Source: Pandoraea commovens (GTDB lineage Bacteria > Pseudomonadota > Gammaproteobacteria > Burkholderiales > Burkholderiaceae). From it: DNA of 64,000 nucleotides. Positions 38,888 through 49,023 of the stretch are shown piece by piece; positions within the stretch are counted from its first letter, which is position 1, and each line of letters begins with the position of its first letter. Position numbers and translations under genes: made by a program. The notes under the pieces are model-generated. The model worked only from the letters and a program-made list of their open reading frames with translations, was not told where the DNA came from and did not search any database. The DNA lies in NCBI RefSeq assembly GCF_902459615.1, contig NZ_CABPSA010000001.1, forward strand, positions 806,001-870,000. Reading direction: 5' to 3'.

Positions 38888-40996
38888 CTAATACACGAGC
38901 TGCACAAGCCCGTTCTGACAATTGATGCTGTCGACCGTCACCGTCGTCATGCCTAGCGTGATGCCCAGCGACGACAGCAGCGTGTTGAGCAGGTTGCTCA
39001 GCGGCGTGAGCAGCGGGTTGAGCAAGGTGTAGAGCACGCTGCCGAGCACGGGTGAGATGTCGGAGGTGCCAATCGAACCCGACACCGCGTTAATACGACA
39101 CTGATTGGCGTTGCCGGACAGATTGCACAATAGATCGGTGACGCCGCCGAGCAAACCGCTCACGATGCCGCCCAACGTATTCACCAGCCCGTTGACCAGC
39201 CCACCTACGCCGCCGAGCACCTGCGGCAGATTGAGCGTGAGCACACCGCCAAGTGTTGTACCCAGCGCGTTGGTCGTCGTCTTCAGTCCGGCCGCGGCCG
39301 AACTGAGGAACGAGTTGACGGTGGAGATCGAAGCACCTGCGACCGCAGACGGCACGTTGTTGACCAGCCCGGTGCCGATAGTCCCGGACGTCGATGTGCC
39401 GCCAGCACTGACGTCAAGCGACAAACCGGTGAGCAGCGCCGTCACTATCTGACTCAGATTCACACTCGACCCAATCGGCCCGACCTTCTGTGGGAACGGT
39501 CCCGTGAAGGTAATCGGTGCGGGCGAATTGGTCACGAGCGAGAGGTTGACGTTTGCCCCGACATTGATGAGCCCGAGCAACGTCGCGATGTTCGTGCGTT
39601 GCGTCATGAGCGTGGTGCAGCTCGCCGGGTTGGTCTGAACGTTCACGCCGCTGGCCGCCGCGCCCACGCAAACGTTCACCAGCCCCGAGTTGACCTGCAA
39701 TGTAGTCGATGGCGTCGCGCCGCATTGCAGCGCCGTCACGGTCGCCGTCGACTGCGCGACTTCCAGGACAAGAGGCAGGTTCAACTGCGTGCCCACTGCA
39801 CTGAGAATCCCGGCGAGCGGACCGGCACTGGACGCCGCCGAATTGACCGTCAGGAACAGCCGCACCTGCGCGTTCGTCGCCGTCGCACCGACCCCGCCGA
39901 CGCCGATCTGCGGCGGCGAGATCACCCGCGCGACCACCGACACGGTCCCGCCGAGGATACTCAGCGACGGAATCGCAACGGCATTGTTCCCCGTCCCGCC
40001 GACGATGGCCGCCGTGATCAGATCGGAGATGCCCACGTTGGCGTTCAGCGCGTTCGCCGCACTCACCCCTGCCGCATCGATGTTGGCAATGATGCCTGGC
40101 GTCGTGGCCGAGCCAAGCAGGTTGATCGGCAGATTGAGGACCGGGCTGTTGGCAAACACGTTGATGAGGTTGTTCATCGCCGTGACGGAAGCCGACAACG
40201 CGCCGTTCTGCGTGGCGAGCGCCGTATTCGTTGCACTCAGCAGCGTGCCAACCGTGAGGTTCTTCACCGCCGCCACCCCGGAGAGCGACGCCACGCTCAC
40301 GTCCCCCGTCACCGGCACACCTAGCGCCTGCAACAGTCCCTTGGGCGTGATGTTCACGCCGACGAGTTGCTGCGCCGCACCCACGTATAGCGTCGGCGAG
40401 ATCCCCACGGAATTGAGCAGCGGTGCGAGGACCGAATTATTCGCATTGAGCGCAAGCAGCCCCGAATCGACGGTAAACGTCACCACGGCCGGGGCCTTGC
40501 GTGCGATGGCATTAGCGGAGATCGTACGCGTGCCCGCCAGTTGGAAGAACGACGGCACCCCGAGCGTGAGCGTCACAGAGACGGCGTTGCCGCTCGCCGC
40601 ATTGGCCGACGTCGCGGCGACGAATGTCCCCGGTGTCGTCGCCGTGGCTGCTGGCGACGTCCAGATCCCGCACGACGTGGCGATCGTCAGACTGGTGACG
40701 TTGTTGCCGAGGTTCGACGCCACGTTCGCCCGCGCGACGGTGTCGTACGAGGTCGTGTTGGCGCAGCCGGGCAGCGTTTGCGCCCCGGCGAGCGCCGCCA
40801 TGTCGGCAGCACGTTGCAGATCGCGTCGCTTCATGAAGGCGAAACCGGCGTCGATGGAGAACGCCAGAATCAGCACGACCGTCAGGAAAATGAAGGCGAG
40901 GATCGGCACCGACCCGCGCTGGCGTCCGGCAAACCACACCGTGCGCTTTGCACGAGTCGTGTCAGTCGTTGAGCGCACACGCGCACGCGGAGTCAT
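38888..40996 (-). CDS. tadG: TadG-like pilus assembly protein
   Basis: 702 aa. The N-terminus has the TadG/TadE-type pattern: [24 protein letters not shown] as one membrane helix, then the [16 protein letters not shown] segment typical of TadG (putative Flp pilus assembly, DUF2134 region). The remaining 600 residues are rich in Ala, Leu, Gly, Thr, Val and Asn and are probably periplasmic. Longer than most TadG proteins. It starts 6 bp after the DUF3613 gene ends and is part of the tad operon. Confidence 0.85.
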   Translation of the reverse strand: MTPRARVRSTTDTTRAKRTVWFAGRQRGSVPILAFIFLTVVLILAFSIDAGFAFMKRRDLQRAADMAALAGAQTLPGCANTTSYDTVARANVASNLGNNVTSLTIATSCGIWTSPAATATTPGTFVAATSANAASGNAVSVTLTLGVPSFFQLAGTRTISANAIARKAPAVVTFTVDSGLLALNANNSVLAPLLNSVGISPTLYVGAAQQLVGVNITPKGLLQALGVPVTGDVSVASLSGVAAVKNLTVGTLLSATNTALATQNGALSASVTAMNNLINVFANSPVLNLPINLLGSATTPGIIANIDAAGVSAANALNANVGISDLITAAIVGGTGNNAVAIPSLSILGGTVSVVARVISPPQIGVGGVGATATNAQVRLFLTVNSAASSAGPLAGILSAVGTQLNLPLVLEVAQSTATVTALQCGATPSTTLQVNSGLVNVCVGAAASGVNVQTNPASCTTLMTQRTNIATLLGLINVGANVNLSLVTNSPAPITFTGPFPQKVGPIGSSVNLSQIVTALLTGLSLDVSAGGTSTSGTIGTGLVNNVPSAVAGASISTVNSFLSSAAAGLKTTTNALGTTLGGVLTLNLPQVLGGVGGLVNGLVNTLGGIVSGLLGGVTDLLCNLSGNANQCRINAVSGSIGTSDISPVLGSVLYTLLNPLLTPLSNLLNTLLSSLGITLGMTTVTVDSINCQNGLVQLVY

Positions 40997-41002
40997 GAGA
41001 CA

Positions 41003-41572
41003 TCACTGGCTCGCGCCAGCCCCCGCTGCCGCCGGTGACGCGCCACCGCCATTGCCGCCACCACCGCCCGTGCCGTTATCGCTCTGGACCATCGTGGCGA
41101 AGAACGCCGGGATCGCGTAGTTGAAGCTTTCCAGATAGCGACGGTAGGCGCGCGACGCGGTCGCCCCGAGCATCGGCAAGCCCGGGCCTGCGGCAAGGTT
41201 GTTCGACTGCACGGCGAGCAACGCTTCGGTCTCGTCGCCGAGCATGCCGTCTCGCGCTGGCGAGCCGACGACCGGCGGCGACGTGCGGCGCACAACGTTG
41301 GCCGGAATGCGGACGGCCTGCTGCGAGGGCGCTGCCGTACTCTGTGCAACGGGTGCCTGCTGCACATTGGTGGCTACAGGCGCTTGCTGCGCTACCGGAG
41401 CAGCGGACGTTGTTGCGACAGCGCGCGAGTCCGCCCCGCCCATCGCGCCGGTGACAGGTGCGTTGCTTTGCGCTGCGGCAGCTCCGGCCCATAGCGTGAA
41501 CACGGCAAGCCCGAGCTGCGCCGCACGAAGCGAACGGACGCCCGGTGTTCCCTCAAGTTTCTGGATGGCCAT
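41003..41572 (-). CDS. DUF3613 domain-containing protein of the tad locus
   Basis: 189 aa from ATG 41572, which has AGGGGAGA upstream. A signal peptide ends near AAA-QS (about residue 33). Low-complexity Gln/Ala/Pro linker, then the conserved C-terminal module (GDETEALLAVQSNNLA, AYRRYLESFNYAIPAFF) found in tad clusters of Burkholderiales as DUF3613. A Gly-rich tail follows. Between tadD and tadG; precise role unknown. Confidence 0.78.
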   Translation of the reverse strand: MAIQKLEGTPGVRSLRAAQLGLAVFTLWAGAAAAQSNAPVTGAMGGADSRAVATTSAAPVAQQAPVATNVQQAPVAQSTAAPSQQAVRIPANVVRRTSPPVVGSPARDGMLGDETEALLAVQSNNLAAGPGLPMLGATASRAYRRYLESFNYAIPAFFATMVQSDNGTGGGGGNGGGASPAAAGAGASQ

Positions 41573-41606
41573 CTTCACGTCTCCCCTGATGTTGCTGCGT
41601 TCGTTC

Positions 41607-42695
41607 TTACTGCGAATGCGCGAACCGGTCGAGCATCGACGTCGGCATGTCGCTGCGCGGTCCGTCCCCGGCACGCGCGAGTTTGGCGTCCGATGCCGAA
41701 GCGACCTGAGATGGCTTCGACGGCACCTTGTTCTGCCCAGCTTCCGATGCACTCGCCTGCGACAGACGCACCACGACCGGCCCCTCGCTGCTTGCGCTCG
41801 CGCGAGCCGATGCAGCAGATTCCGCCGATGCCGAAGCCGTTGCCAAGACAGGTGCGGCCTGCGGCGCGATGGCTGCCGCTGCCTGTGCGGCGGCGCGTGC
41901 GGCGGCGGCGTCTGCGGCCTGCTTGCGCGCCTTGGTCTGCGCCCGGATATCGGCGGCCAGCTTGTCAATGGCTTCGCGCGTGGATGGCGACATCTTGGCG
42001 TTCGTCATCATCGCGTCGGCACGCGAGCGATCGCCGGTCACGAGCAGATACACGGCCAGGTTGCTGAGCACTTTCTTACTGTCGGGCTGCAACTCTGCCG
42101 CCTGTGCCAGCGGCACACGCGCGGCAGCGGGTTCGCCGTTACGCAGCAGCGCGAAACCCAGATCGCTGAGATAGAACGCTTGCGTCGGCGCGCGCGACAC
42201 CGCCTCGCGCAACGCTTGCGTGGCCGCGGCGTAATCCTTGCGCTGCGCAGACACCAGTCCCAGACCGTGCCAGGCGGCAGCGGCTTCGGTGCTGCCCAGC
42301 AGTTGGCGGTACGCCTGCTCCGCCGCGTCGGGCTGCCCGGTCTCGCGCAGGGCATCGGCACGAAGAATGTCGACGTCGGGCGCGGAGCCGAACTGCATGC
42401 GGAACTGTTCGATGTGCGCGAGCGACGCGAAGTACGAGCCCTGATCCTGCACCTGACGGATCATCGACAGATACAACTCACGCGTGTCGGGCTTCGCAAG
42501 CTTCGCCTTCTCTTCGTCGTTTTGCTGCGCCTGCATCAGCGCGGCGGCCGACGGTGCGCCGTAAGCCCCCATCGTCGGCCCGCTGCTGCACCCGGCCAGC
42601 AGTGCAGCACACAGCGCAACGGCCACAGTGGACGCGGCGACCGCACCGGCATGGCGCGTCTGCTCACGTGCGAGGAATCGCGTCTGGATTGGCAT
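41607..42695 (-). CDS. tadD: TadD-like TPR lipoprotein
   Basis: About 362 aa. Lipoprotein signal with lipobox LLAGC, followed by tetratricopeptide repeats (about 95-240: DILRADALRETGQPDAAEQA, AWHGLGLVSAQRKDYAAATQ, YLSDLGFALLRNGEPAAA). Probable pilotin-like factor for the secretin or pilus assembly. The C-terminal 120 residues are Ala-rich and low in complexity. A TTG at 42701 overlapping the tadC stop has the better-spaced GGAGG, so the true start may be two codons earlier. Confidence 0.85.
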   Translation of the reverse strand: MPIQTRFLAREQTRHAGAVAASTVAVALCAALLAGCSSGPTMGAYGAPSAAALMQAQQNDEEKAKLAKPDTRELYLSMIRQVQDQGSYFASLAHIEQFRMQFGSAPDVDILRADALRETGQPDAAEQAYRQLLGSTEAAAAWHGLGLVSAQRKDYAAATQALREAVSRAPTQAFYLSDLGFALLRNGEPAAARVPLAQAAELQPDSKKVLSNLAVYLLVTGDRSRADAMMTNAKMSPSTREAIDKLAADIRAQTKARKQAADAAAARAAAQAAAAIAPQAAPVLATASASAESAASARASASSEGPVVVRLSQASASEAGQNKVPSKPSQVASASDAKLARAGDGPRSDMPTSMLDRFAHSQ

Positions 42696-42697
42696 GG

Positions 42698-43735
42698 TCA
42701 ATTCATGGCCTCCATGGATTTGGTCAGCGACAGTAGCGCCGGTCCGGCGACCACGAGCATCAGCGCTGGCAGCAGCGTGAGCATCATGGCCAGCGTCATC
42801 TTCACCGTAAGCTTGCCGATGCGCTCCTTCATCGTCTGACGGCGCTGTTCGCGCAAGCGATCGCTGAACTGTTGCAGCGGCTCCTGCACAGCGCCGCCAT
42901 GCTGTTCGACCTGCACGATGAGCCTCACCAGCGCGCGCAGATCGTCGTTGTCGTACACCTCGCGCAGCCGCCCCATCGACGCCTCACGACCACGCCCCGA
43001 CGCATATTGGCGGTTAGCGTTCTCGAATTCCTTCGACAGAATCGGCAGCACTTCGCGGAAGTCGGACACCACCACATACAAGCTCTGGTCCATCGACAGC
43101 CCCACGCCTTGCAGCAGTCGCAACAAGTCGATGAGCAACGGCAGTTCGTCCACCAGATCGCGGCGACGTTGTCCTGCCTTGCGCTGCACATAGAACTTCG
43201 GCGCGAGCAATCCGGCACCTGCCGCCCCGATCAGCCGCAGGATCGTGCCAAGTCCGCCACCGCCCGGAAACCACAACCAGACAATCAGCGGCAACACTAC
43301 CGCGAGCGCCACGCGTGCGAACAGGAACAGCGACTTGGCGCGCACGCTGTCATAGCCGCATTGCGCGAGCAGCAGACGATCTTCCGCCGCGATCAGGTTC
43401 TGTCCAAGGCGCGTTTCCGACCATTGCTTGCCGAGCGCCGCCGCACGGTCGAGCAGCGAGCGCCAGCCACGCTGCTTACCCTCGCCCGACGCCTGCGCAT
43501 CGTCATCGCCATTGACATTGGCACGCAACCCCGTCGGAGACGTAGCCGAGCGCAACGCCGCAAGCGCCTGCTGCTGACGGCTTGCAAGCACCTGATCGAT
43601 CATCCGGCCGCTGCGCCCTTGCCGCACCGCGCGCAACAAGATCGCCGACGCCGCGAGCAACAGCCCTGCCGCGACCATCAGCAGGCCAAGCATCATCCAG
43701 GTTTGCGAGTCGGTCGAGAACGATGAGAGGTTCAT
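42698..43735 (-). CDS. tadC: TadC inner-membrane pilus platform protein (type II secretion F family)
   Basis: 345 aa with membrane helices at the N-terminus, the middle and the C-terminus and a GspF/TadC cytosolic domain (LPLLIDLLRLLQGVGLSMDQSL). Together with TadB it forms the inner-membrane platform for Flp pilus assembly. Its stop overlaps the possible TTG start of tadD, indicating coupling. Confidence 0.92.
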   Translation of the reverse strand: MNLSSFSTDSQTWMMLGLLMVAAGLLLAASAILLRAVRQGRSGRMIDQVLASRQQQALAALRSATSPTGLRANVNGDDDAQASGEGKQRGWRSLLDRAAALGKQWSETRLGQNLIAAEDRLLLAQCGYDSVRAKSLFLFARVALAVVLPLIVWLWFPGGGGLGTILRLIGAAGAGLLAPKFYVQRKAGQRRRDLVDELPLLIDLLRLLQGVGLSMDQSLYVVVSDFREVLPILSKEFENANRQYASGRGREASMGRLREVYDNDDLRALVRLIVQVEQHGGAVQEPLQQFSDRLREQRRQTMKERIGKLTVKMTLAMMLTLLPALMLVVAGPALLSLTKSMEAMN

Positions 43736-43754
43736 GGCTGCGGGTCCTTCGCGC

Positions 43755-44678
43755 TCAGAGCGACTTGGCCAACCGGTACAGCACGAAACCGCCGAACACC
43801 TCCAGCCCCAGCCCGATAGCCAGCAGCTTCTGACCGGCGGGCTCCTGGAACATCGGCTCGAAGAACTTCGGATTCAGCAACATCAGCAGCGCACTCACCA
43901 CAATCGGCAGCGCCGCGAGTACCCACGCCGACATGCGCGTCTCTGACGACAGCGCGAACAACTCGGCCTGCGCCTGCTCGCGGTCGCGCATGAAGCCCGA
44001 CATGCGCGCCAGAATCTGGTCGGCGCGTCCGCCGAAACGCGTCGACAGATCGACGACCGACGCGAACAGATAAATCTCATCCACCTGGTAGACGCGTGCA
44101 ATCTGCTTGAGCGCGACGTCCAGCTCTACGCCTGCCTGCACCTGACGCACTGCCCGCTCCAGCAACTCGCGCAGCGGCAGATCGGCGTTGCCTGCGGCCG
44201 ACTGAAACGCCGAGGGAAGGCTGTTACCGACGGTCAGCATGCGCACCATGCCGTCGAGAAAGATCGGCAACTGACGCACGATGTCGCGATGTCGGCGCGC
44301 TGCCTTGAGCCAATAGCGCAGCACCGTGACGACCGCGTACACGATCAGAATCACAATCGCCGAAAGCGGTCCCTGCCACATCCAAAAGCCCAGCGTCAGC
44401 ACGAGACCGGGCACGATAAGCATGAGATAGAACGGTGTATCGGGCTGCACGCCCGCACGCTCGAAGAAGAACTCCCACGGCAACGACTTGCGGCGCGGCG
44501 CGCGCACTTCGCCCGTCTCGGCGGCGCCGAACTTTGGCGCGTTCTGCGCGAGCTGACGCTCAAGAAACGCGCTAGTCGCCTGTTCGCGTGCGCGCTGATG
44601 TGTGCGACGCCACAGCTCCAGCCCCGCTGCCACCAGCAGCAGTGCGATGCATGCGGCCCACAGCACGAGGGCGTTCAT
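43755..44678 (-). CDS. tadB: TadB inner-membrane pilus platform protein (type II secretion F family)
   Basis: 307 aa from the ATG at 44678, which overlaps the tadA stop in ATGA. One N-terminal helix, two helices at about 95-135, then the GspF domain (LPIFLDGMVRMLTVGNSLPSAF) and two C-terminal helices. Partner of TadC. Confidence 0.92.
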   Translation of the reverse strand: MNALVLWAACIALLLVAAGLELWRRTHQRAREQATSAFLERQLAQNAPKFGAAETGEVRAPRRKSLPWEFFFERAGVQPDTPFYLMLIVPGLVLTLGFWMWQGPLSAIVILIVYAVVTVLRYWLKAARRHRDIVRQLPIFLDGMVRMLTVGNSLPSAFQSAAGNADLPLRELLERAVRQVQAGVELDVALKQIARVYQVDEIYLFASVVDLSTRFGGRADQILARMSGFMRDREQAQAELFALSSETRMSAWVLAALPIVVSALLMLLNPKFFEPMFQEPAGQKLLAIGLGLEVFGGFVLYRLAKSL

Positions 44679-46045
44679 CGACGGCGTCCGAAGAAGCCAC
44701 CGCCGCCCGAGTCCGGCGGCACATTGCCCTGTTGCGCCTGCGCGGCGGCCGCCGCATTGCGCGTCTGCTCCTTGTAGCGTTGCAGCTTGGGCGAATGCGG
44801 CTGAAGCCCGAGCGACACCCACTTGTCTTTTTCCTCGCCGTCCGGCCCGACCACCGACTCGTGACGGAACAGCTCCTGCGTGGAGATGACGGTATCGGAC
44901 ACGCCGGTCACTTCCGTGATCGACAGAATCCGTCGGCGTCCGCTCGACAGACGGCCGATCTGCACGATGAAGTCCAGCGCGCTCGTGATCTGACGGCGCA
45001 AGCTGCTCTCACTGCCCTGGAACCCGGCGAAGCCCGCCAGCATCTCCAGACGATAAAGACATTCGCGCGGCGAGTTGGCGTGAATCGTCGCCATCGAGCC
45101 TTCGTGGCCCGTGTTCATCGCCTGCATCATTTCCAGCACTTCGGAGCCGCGCACTTCGCCCACGATAATCCGGTCGGGACGCATCCGCAGACTGTTACGA
45201 ATCAGATCGCGAATCGTCACTTCCCCGGAGCCGTCAAAGCCGCTCTGGCGCGACTCCAGCCGCACCACGTGCGGGTGGTTCAGCGAGAGTTCGGCCGTGT
45301 CTTCCACCGTCACCACGCGCTCGGTCGCCGGGATGAAACTCGCCAGCGCGTTGAGCAGCGACGTCTTGCCCGAGCTCGTGCCACCCGAGACGAGGATGTT
45401 GCAGCGCGAGCGCACTGCCGCTTCGAGCAAGTTGTAGATCTCTTCGTTGAAGCTGCCGAGTTGCAGCAGGTCCGACGGCTTGAGCGGGTCTTTGCGGAAC
45501 TTACGAATCGAGACGACCGGCCCGTCCACGGCCAGTGGCTCGATCACCACGTTCAGACGTCCGCCATCGGGCAAACGCGCGTCGACCATCGGATTCGATT
45601 CGTCCAGACGCCGCCCGATGGGCGCGAGAATGCGACGTACGATCCGCAGCAGGTGCTGATTGTCCGAGAAGCGCAGCGCTTCGCGCGCCAGCACGCCACG
45701 ACGCGAGACGTACACGTCGTTGTAGCCGTTGATCAGAATGTCTTCCACCGCCGCGTCGGCCAGCAGGTCCTCGATCGGACCGAAGCCAGCCAGCTCCTTG
45801 GTCAGCGCGTCGGAGATCTGACGCAGCTCCGCCTCGTTGATCGGGATGCGGCGCAGACGCACAAAGCCGTCCATTTCCAGATCGACGAACTGCTGGATCG
45901 CGCTACGGCTCCAGCGCCCGAATTCCGCGCCGAGTTCTTCGATGCGCGCAAGCAGATGTTCGTGCGCAGCGGTCTTGATGTCCTGAAACTGCTGTGAATT
46001 GGCAAACGCGCGCTTGTCGTCGGCAAATTCGATGGAGTCGGTCAT
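44675..46045 (-). CDS. tadA: TadA/CpaF secretion ATPase
   Basis: 456-aa hexameric ATPase that drives Flp pilus extension (and in some Tad systems retraction). Walker A is GGTSSGKTS (221-229); an Asp box and Walker B follow ([38 protein letters not shown]). The N-terminal domain (about 1-150) matches the CpaF type, with [12 protein letters not shown]. The ATG at 46045 lies just one base after tadZ ends, so the genes are tightly coupled. The C-terminus is Gln/Gly/Arg-rich. Confidence 0.95.
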   Translation of the reverse strand: MTDSIEFADDKRAFANSQQFQDIKTAAHEHLLARIEELGAEFGRWSRSAIQQFVDLEMDGFVRLRRIPINEAELRQISDALTKELAGFGPIEDLLADAAVEDILINGYNDVYVSRRGVLAREALRFSDNQHLLRIVRRILAPIGRRLDESNPMVDARLPDGGRLNVVIEPLAVDGPVVSIRKFRKDPLKPSDLLQLGSFNEEIYNLLEAAVRSRCNILVSGGTSSGKTSLLNALASFIPATERVVTVEDTAELSLNHPHVVRLESRQSGFDGSGEVTIRDLIRNSLRMRPDRIIVGEVRGSEVLEMMQAMNTGHEGSMATIHANSPRECLYRLEMLAGFAGFQGSESSLRRQITSALDFIVQIGRLSSGRRRILSITEVTGVSDTVISTQELFRHESVVGPDGEEKDKWVSLGLQPHSPKLQRYKEQTRNAAAAAQAQQGNVPPDSGGGGFFGRRR

Positions 46046-46046
46046 A

Positions 46047-47399
46047 TCAGTGCTTTCCCATGAATCGGCCCAGCCAGCCCGACGACTGGCGGTGCGAAGC
46101 GGCGCCCGCATGCTGTGCGGAGAGCAGTCGTTCCACCAACGGTTGTAGCGCACGTACGTACGGGTCGCTGCGCGCCGTATCGATGATCAGCTTGCCCTGA
46201 TTGGTGGCCGAGAGCATGGCGAGCGGCCGGTCGGGCAGCGTGGCGAGCAGCGGCACGTCGAAGCGCTTGGCGATCTGGTCGGCCGCCATGCCGTAACGCG
46301 GGTCGTAACGATTGAGGACGAGATGCAGATGGCTGCGCTCGACGCTCTTCTCCTCCAGGTCGCGAAGCATCGACGCAAGCGAGACGATCGCGCCCACACT
46401 CTGGTCGACCACGAGCCACACTTCGTCGGCGGCGCGCACCAGGCTGGCCACGAACTGCGGATTCGAGAAGCCGCCGAGGTCGGCCACGATCAGATCGAAG
46501 AACGCGCGCAGGCGATCGGTGAGCGCAAGCGCGTCAGCCGCCGCCACACTGCGCATATCGCCCAGATCGAGCGGCAGCGGCAGCACGGCCAGACCGCTCG
46601 GCGCGTGCGACACGGCCGTGTGCACGAGCGTTTCATCGAAACGGCGCAGGTTCTGCACGGCCTCGGCGAAGCTGAACTGGCTTTGCGTGTTGAGATACAG
46701 CAGTCCGTCGCCGGAAGGCAACCCGAGATCGAGCAGCGCGACGTGGCCGAGCAATGAACTGTCGAACTTGTCGTCCTTGTTCGCGTTGGCCTTGGCCGCC
46801 TTGGCGGTCTTCTCCGCACGGTCCGGATCGGTGCCGACGGACATTTCCTGACCCAGTTGCGACAGATGTGCAGCCAGCGTGCTGCATCCGACACCGATCC
46901 GCGCACCGAGCAACACGATGAACCGGCCGTGGCGCTGGGGCGCTGCCGTCACGCTCGCCGTCGGCGTGTGATCGATCACGCGACGCACGACATCGAGCGC
47001 TTCTTCATGCGTCGAGTGCATGTCGATGAAGTCATGGACGCCAGCGCGCATCGCGGCCTTCATGCCGTCGGCACGCACCATCGAACCCACGGCGACCAAC
47101 GGTAGTTTGGGCGCGACGCGTTTGAGCATCTGCGCCAGCTCCGTGGCCTGCGCGATGCCGCCATCGGGCGGATCGTCGGCGTGACCGGTCGGCTCGCCCG
47201 AGAAGTCGAGCAGCACGACCTGCGGATCGAGATCGCCGATGCGCTGCTGCAACTGCGCCGGACGTCCGGCTTCCTGCAGCACCACGCCCTCTTCGCGCAA
47301 AGCCGCCGAGAGCCACTGTCCGTGGCCCGCATGTGCGCTGCAAAAAAGAAAGCGATGCAACTCAGTCATGGTGTCCAGTATTCGCGTCGGTGCGTTCAT
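46047..47399 (-). CDS. tadZ: TadZ/CpaE-like pilus localisation ATPase
   Basis: 450 aa. Receiver-like N-terminal domain (about 10-145) and a MinD/ParA-like ATPase domain with the modified P-loop GARIGVGCSTLAAHLS in which the usual KGG start is lost, plus HVALLDLGLPSGDGLLYL and VADLGGFSN. TadZ proteins position the Tad machine at the pole. AAGGAG lies 7 nt before the ATG at 47399. An inserted Lys/Ala-rich linker (TAKAAKANANK) separates two strands of the ATPase domain. Confidence 0.88.
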   Translation of the reverse strand: MNAPTRILDTMTELHRFLFCSAHAGHGQWLSAALREEGVVLQEAGRPAQLQQRIGDLDPQVVLLDFSGEPTGHADDPPDGGIAQATELAQMLKRVAPKLPLVAVGSMVRADGMKAAMRAGVHDFIDMHSTHEEALDVVRRVIDHTPTASVTAAPQRHGRFIVLLGARIGVGCSTLAAHLSQLGQEMSVGTDPDRAEKTAKAAKANANKDDKFDSSLLGHVALLDLGLPSGDGLLYLNTQSQFSFAEAVQNLRRFDETLVHTAVSHAPSGLAVLPLPLDLGDMRSVAAADALALTDRLRAFFDLIVADLGGFSNPQFVASLVRAADEVWLVVDQSVGAIVSLASMLRDLEEKSVERSHLHLVLNRYDPRYGMAADQIAKRFDVPLLATLPDRPLAMLSATNQGKLIIDTARSDPYVRALQPLVERLLSAQHAGAASHRQSSGWLGRFMGKH

Positions 47400-47502
47400 T
47401 TGTGCACTCCTTACTACCCCAACCCGGCTTTCGCCGATGCTTCGCCCGAGACCGCCGCGCCGCCGTCGAACCTGCTGCGATCCGGCGCTAATGCCACTTC
47501 GG

Positions 47503-48888
47503 TCACTTCGAGAAACCCGGCAGTTCGCTGTCGCTTGCCACGCCCATCAGATACTCCCCCCACACCGGCCCCGGCCGCTTCTCCCGGGTGTCCCCCGGCA
47601 GCGGCAGCGTCACGTCTCTGGACACCGGCTTGACCAGGTGAGGCGTGACGATGATGACCAGTTCCTTCTCGATACTGTTGTACTTCAGATTCCGGAAAAA
47701 CGAGCCGATGAGCGGCAGATCGCCCAGCAGCGGTACTTTGTCGACGGCGGCGGTCGTCGTGCGCGAAATCAGGCCGCCGATGATGAAACTCTCGCCGTCG
47801 CCCAGCTCGACTGTCGTATCGGCGCGCCGTGTCGTGATCGCGGGAATCTGCGTCGACGCAATCACCACGGCATTCGTATAGTCAAGATCGGACGCCTCCG
47901 GCGCGACCTTCAGAGCGATGCGGTTCGGCGACAGAATCGTCGGCGTCACCGTCAGGCCTACACCGAACGACTTGTAGACGATGGTCGTCGTGCCCAACCC
48001 CCCCGACTGCGGCACCGGCAACTCGCCACCGGCGAGGAAGCTCGCGCTCTGCCCCGACAAGGCAACCAGCGACGGTGCGGCAAGTACGCGCCCCAAACCG
48101 TTCGACTGCAGCAGGTTGATCTTCGCCGACAAGTTGAATGCGCCGCGCGTAATCGAGCCGAAGAACGATCCGAAGTTCGACGTCGAGGTGCCGCCACTGC
48201 CGAAAGCCGCCGTCCCCAGTGTCGAAATCACGCCGAATCCGCCCGATGGCGAGATGCGCTCTGCCGTGAAGTCCACCCCCAGTTGATTCAGAATGTTGCG
48301 GTTCACTTCGACGATCTTGACGTCGACCTGCACCACGCCCGTGTCTCCGACCGTCGAACGGTCCACCACCACCCCGCCTTTGCCTGTCGCATCGACCGCT
48401 GCCGATTGCAGGCCGCTGTGTTCGATGAGCGTATTCGTATGTCCCTTGATGACAGCCGCACTGCCGCGCGCGTCGACGCTGGCCGTGCCGGTGTCCCCCA
48501 ATGCACTTTGCAGGTTGCCCTGCACATGAACCTCCCAACGGGTGGCCTCGCCACCGCGCGGCCACGTCGATACCTGTGTCGTACCGGCCTTCTTGCCGAC
48601 GACCAGCACCGACCCGCGACGTCCGCCCGAGCCCTTGAGCACGACGATGTCCGCGATCTCCGGATCGGCGACGGCCACGCGCTCCAGCGTGCCCGAGATC
48701 GGTAATTCGCGCTGCTCGTGAACGGCGAGCGTCAGCGAACGAGACCCTGCGCTCGGTGCGGTATCGGCGGCGTCAGCCATCCGGACCGCAACCGTCGCGC
48801 CACACGCGAGCAGCGCAGCAAAACAAAACAGCATTCCCGTGACACGTCTGGTTTCTCGTCTGGCAGTGCGAACCTGGCTTCTGATCAT
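47503..48888 (-). CDS. rcpA: RcpA/CpaC outer-membrane secretin
   Basis: About 461 aa. Signal region, an N-terminal BON/pilus-secretin domain (EQRELPISGTLERVAVADPEIADIV), and the secretin beta-barrel domain with VQVDVKIVEVNRNILNQLGVDF and the C-terminal VPLLGDLPLIGSFFRN signature. It forms the outer-membrane pore for the Flp pilus. The start is uncertain (48888 or 48834) because no strong ribosome binding site is seen. Confidence 0.93.
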   Translation of the reverse strand: MIRSQVRTARRETRRVTGMLFCFAALLACGATVAVRMADAADTAPSAGSRSLTLAVHEQRELPISGTLERVAVADPEIADIVVLKGSGGRRGSVLVVGKKAGTTQVSTWPRGGEATRWEVHVQGNLQSALGDTGTASVDARGSAAVIKGHTNTLIEHSGLQSAAVDATGKGGVVVDRSTVGDTGVVQVDVKIVEVNRNILNQLGVDFTAERISPSGGFGVISTLGTAAFGSGGTSTSNFGSFFGSITRGAFNLSAKINLLQSNGLGRVLAAPSLVALSGQSASFLAGGELPVPQSGGLGTTTIVYKSFGVGLTVTPTILSPNRIALKVAPEASDLDYTNAVVIASTQIPAITTRRADTTVELGDGESFIIGGLISRTTTAAVDKVPLLGDLPLIGSFFRNLKYNSIEKELVIIVTPHLVKPVSRDVTLPLPGDTREKRPGPVWGEYLMGVASDSELPGFSK

Positions 48889-49023
48889 GGCGTGGCTGTA
48901 TCGGTCACTGTGTCGGTTAAGTGGTGTTCGTCGCACTGGTTGCCCCCCGCGCCCGAACATCACCGGATCTGCTCGTCACTTCAATTCAGTTCACTCAATT
49001 CAAATCGTTTCGATGGGCTCAGG

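Noticed and set aside
39690-41120. 476-codon plus-strand frame opposite tadG
   Set aside because: No start context or motif; tadG fits the operon and has the TadG N-terminus.
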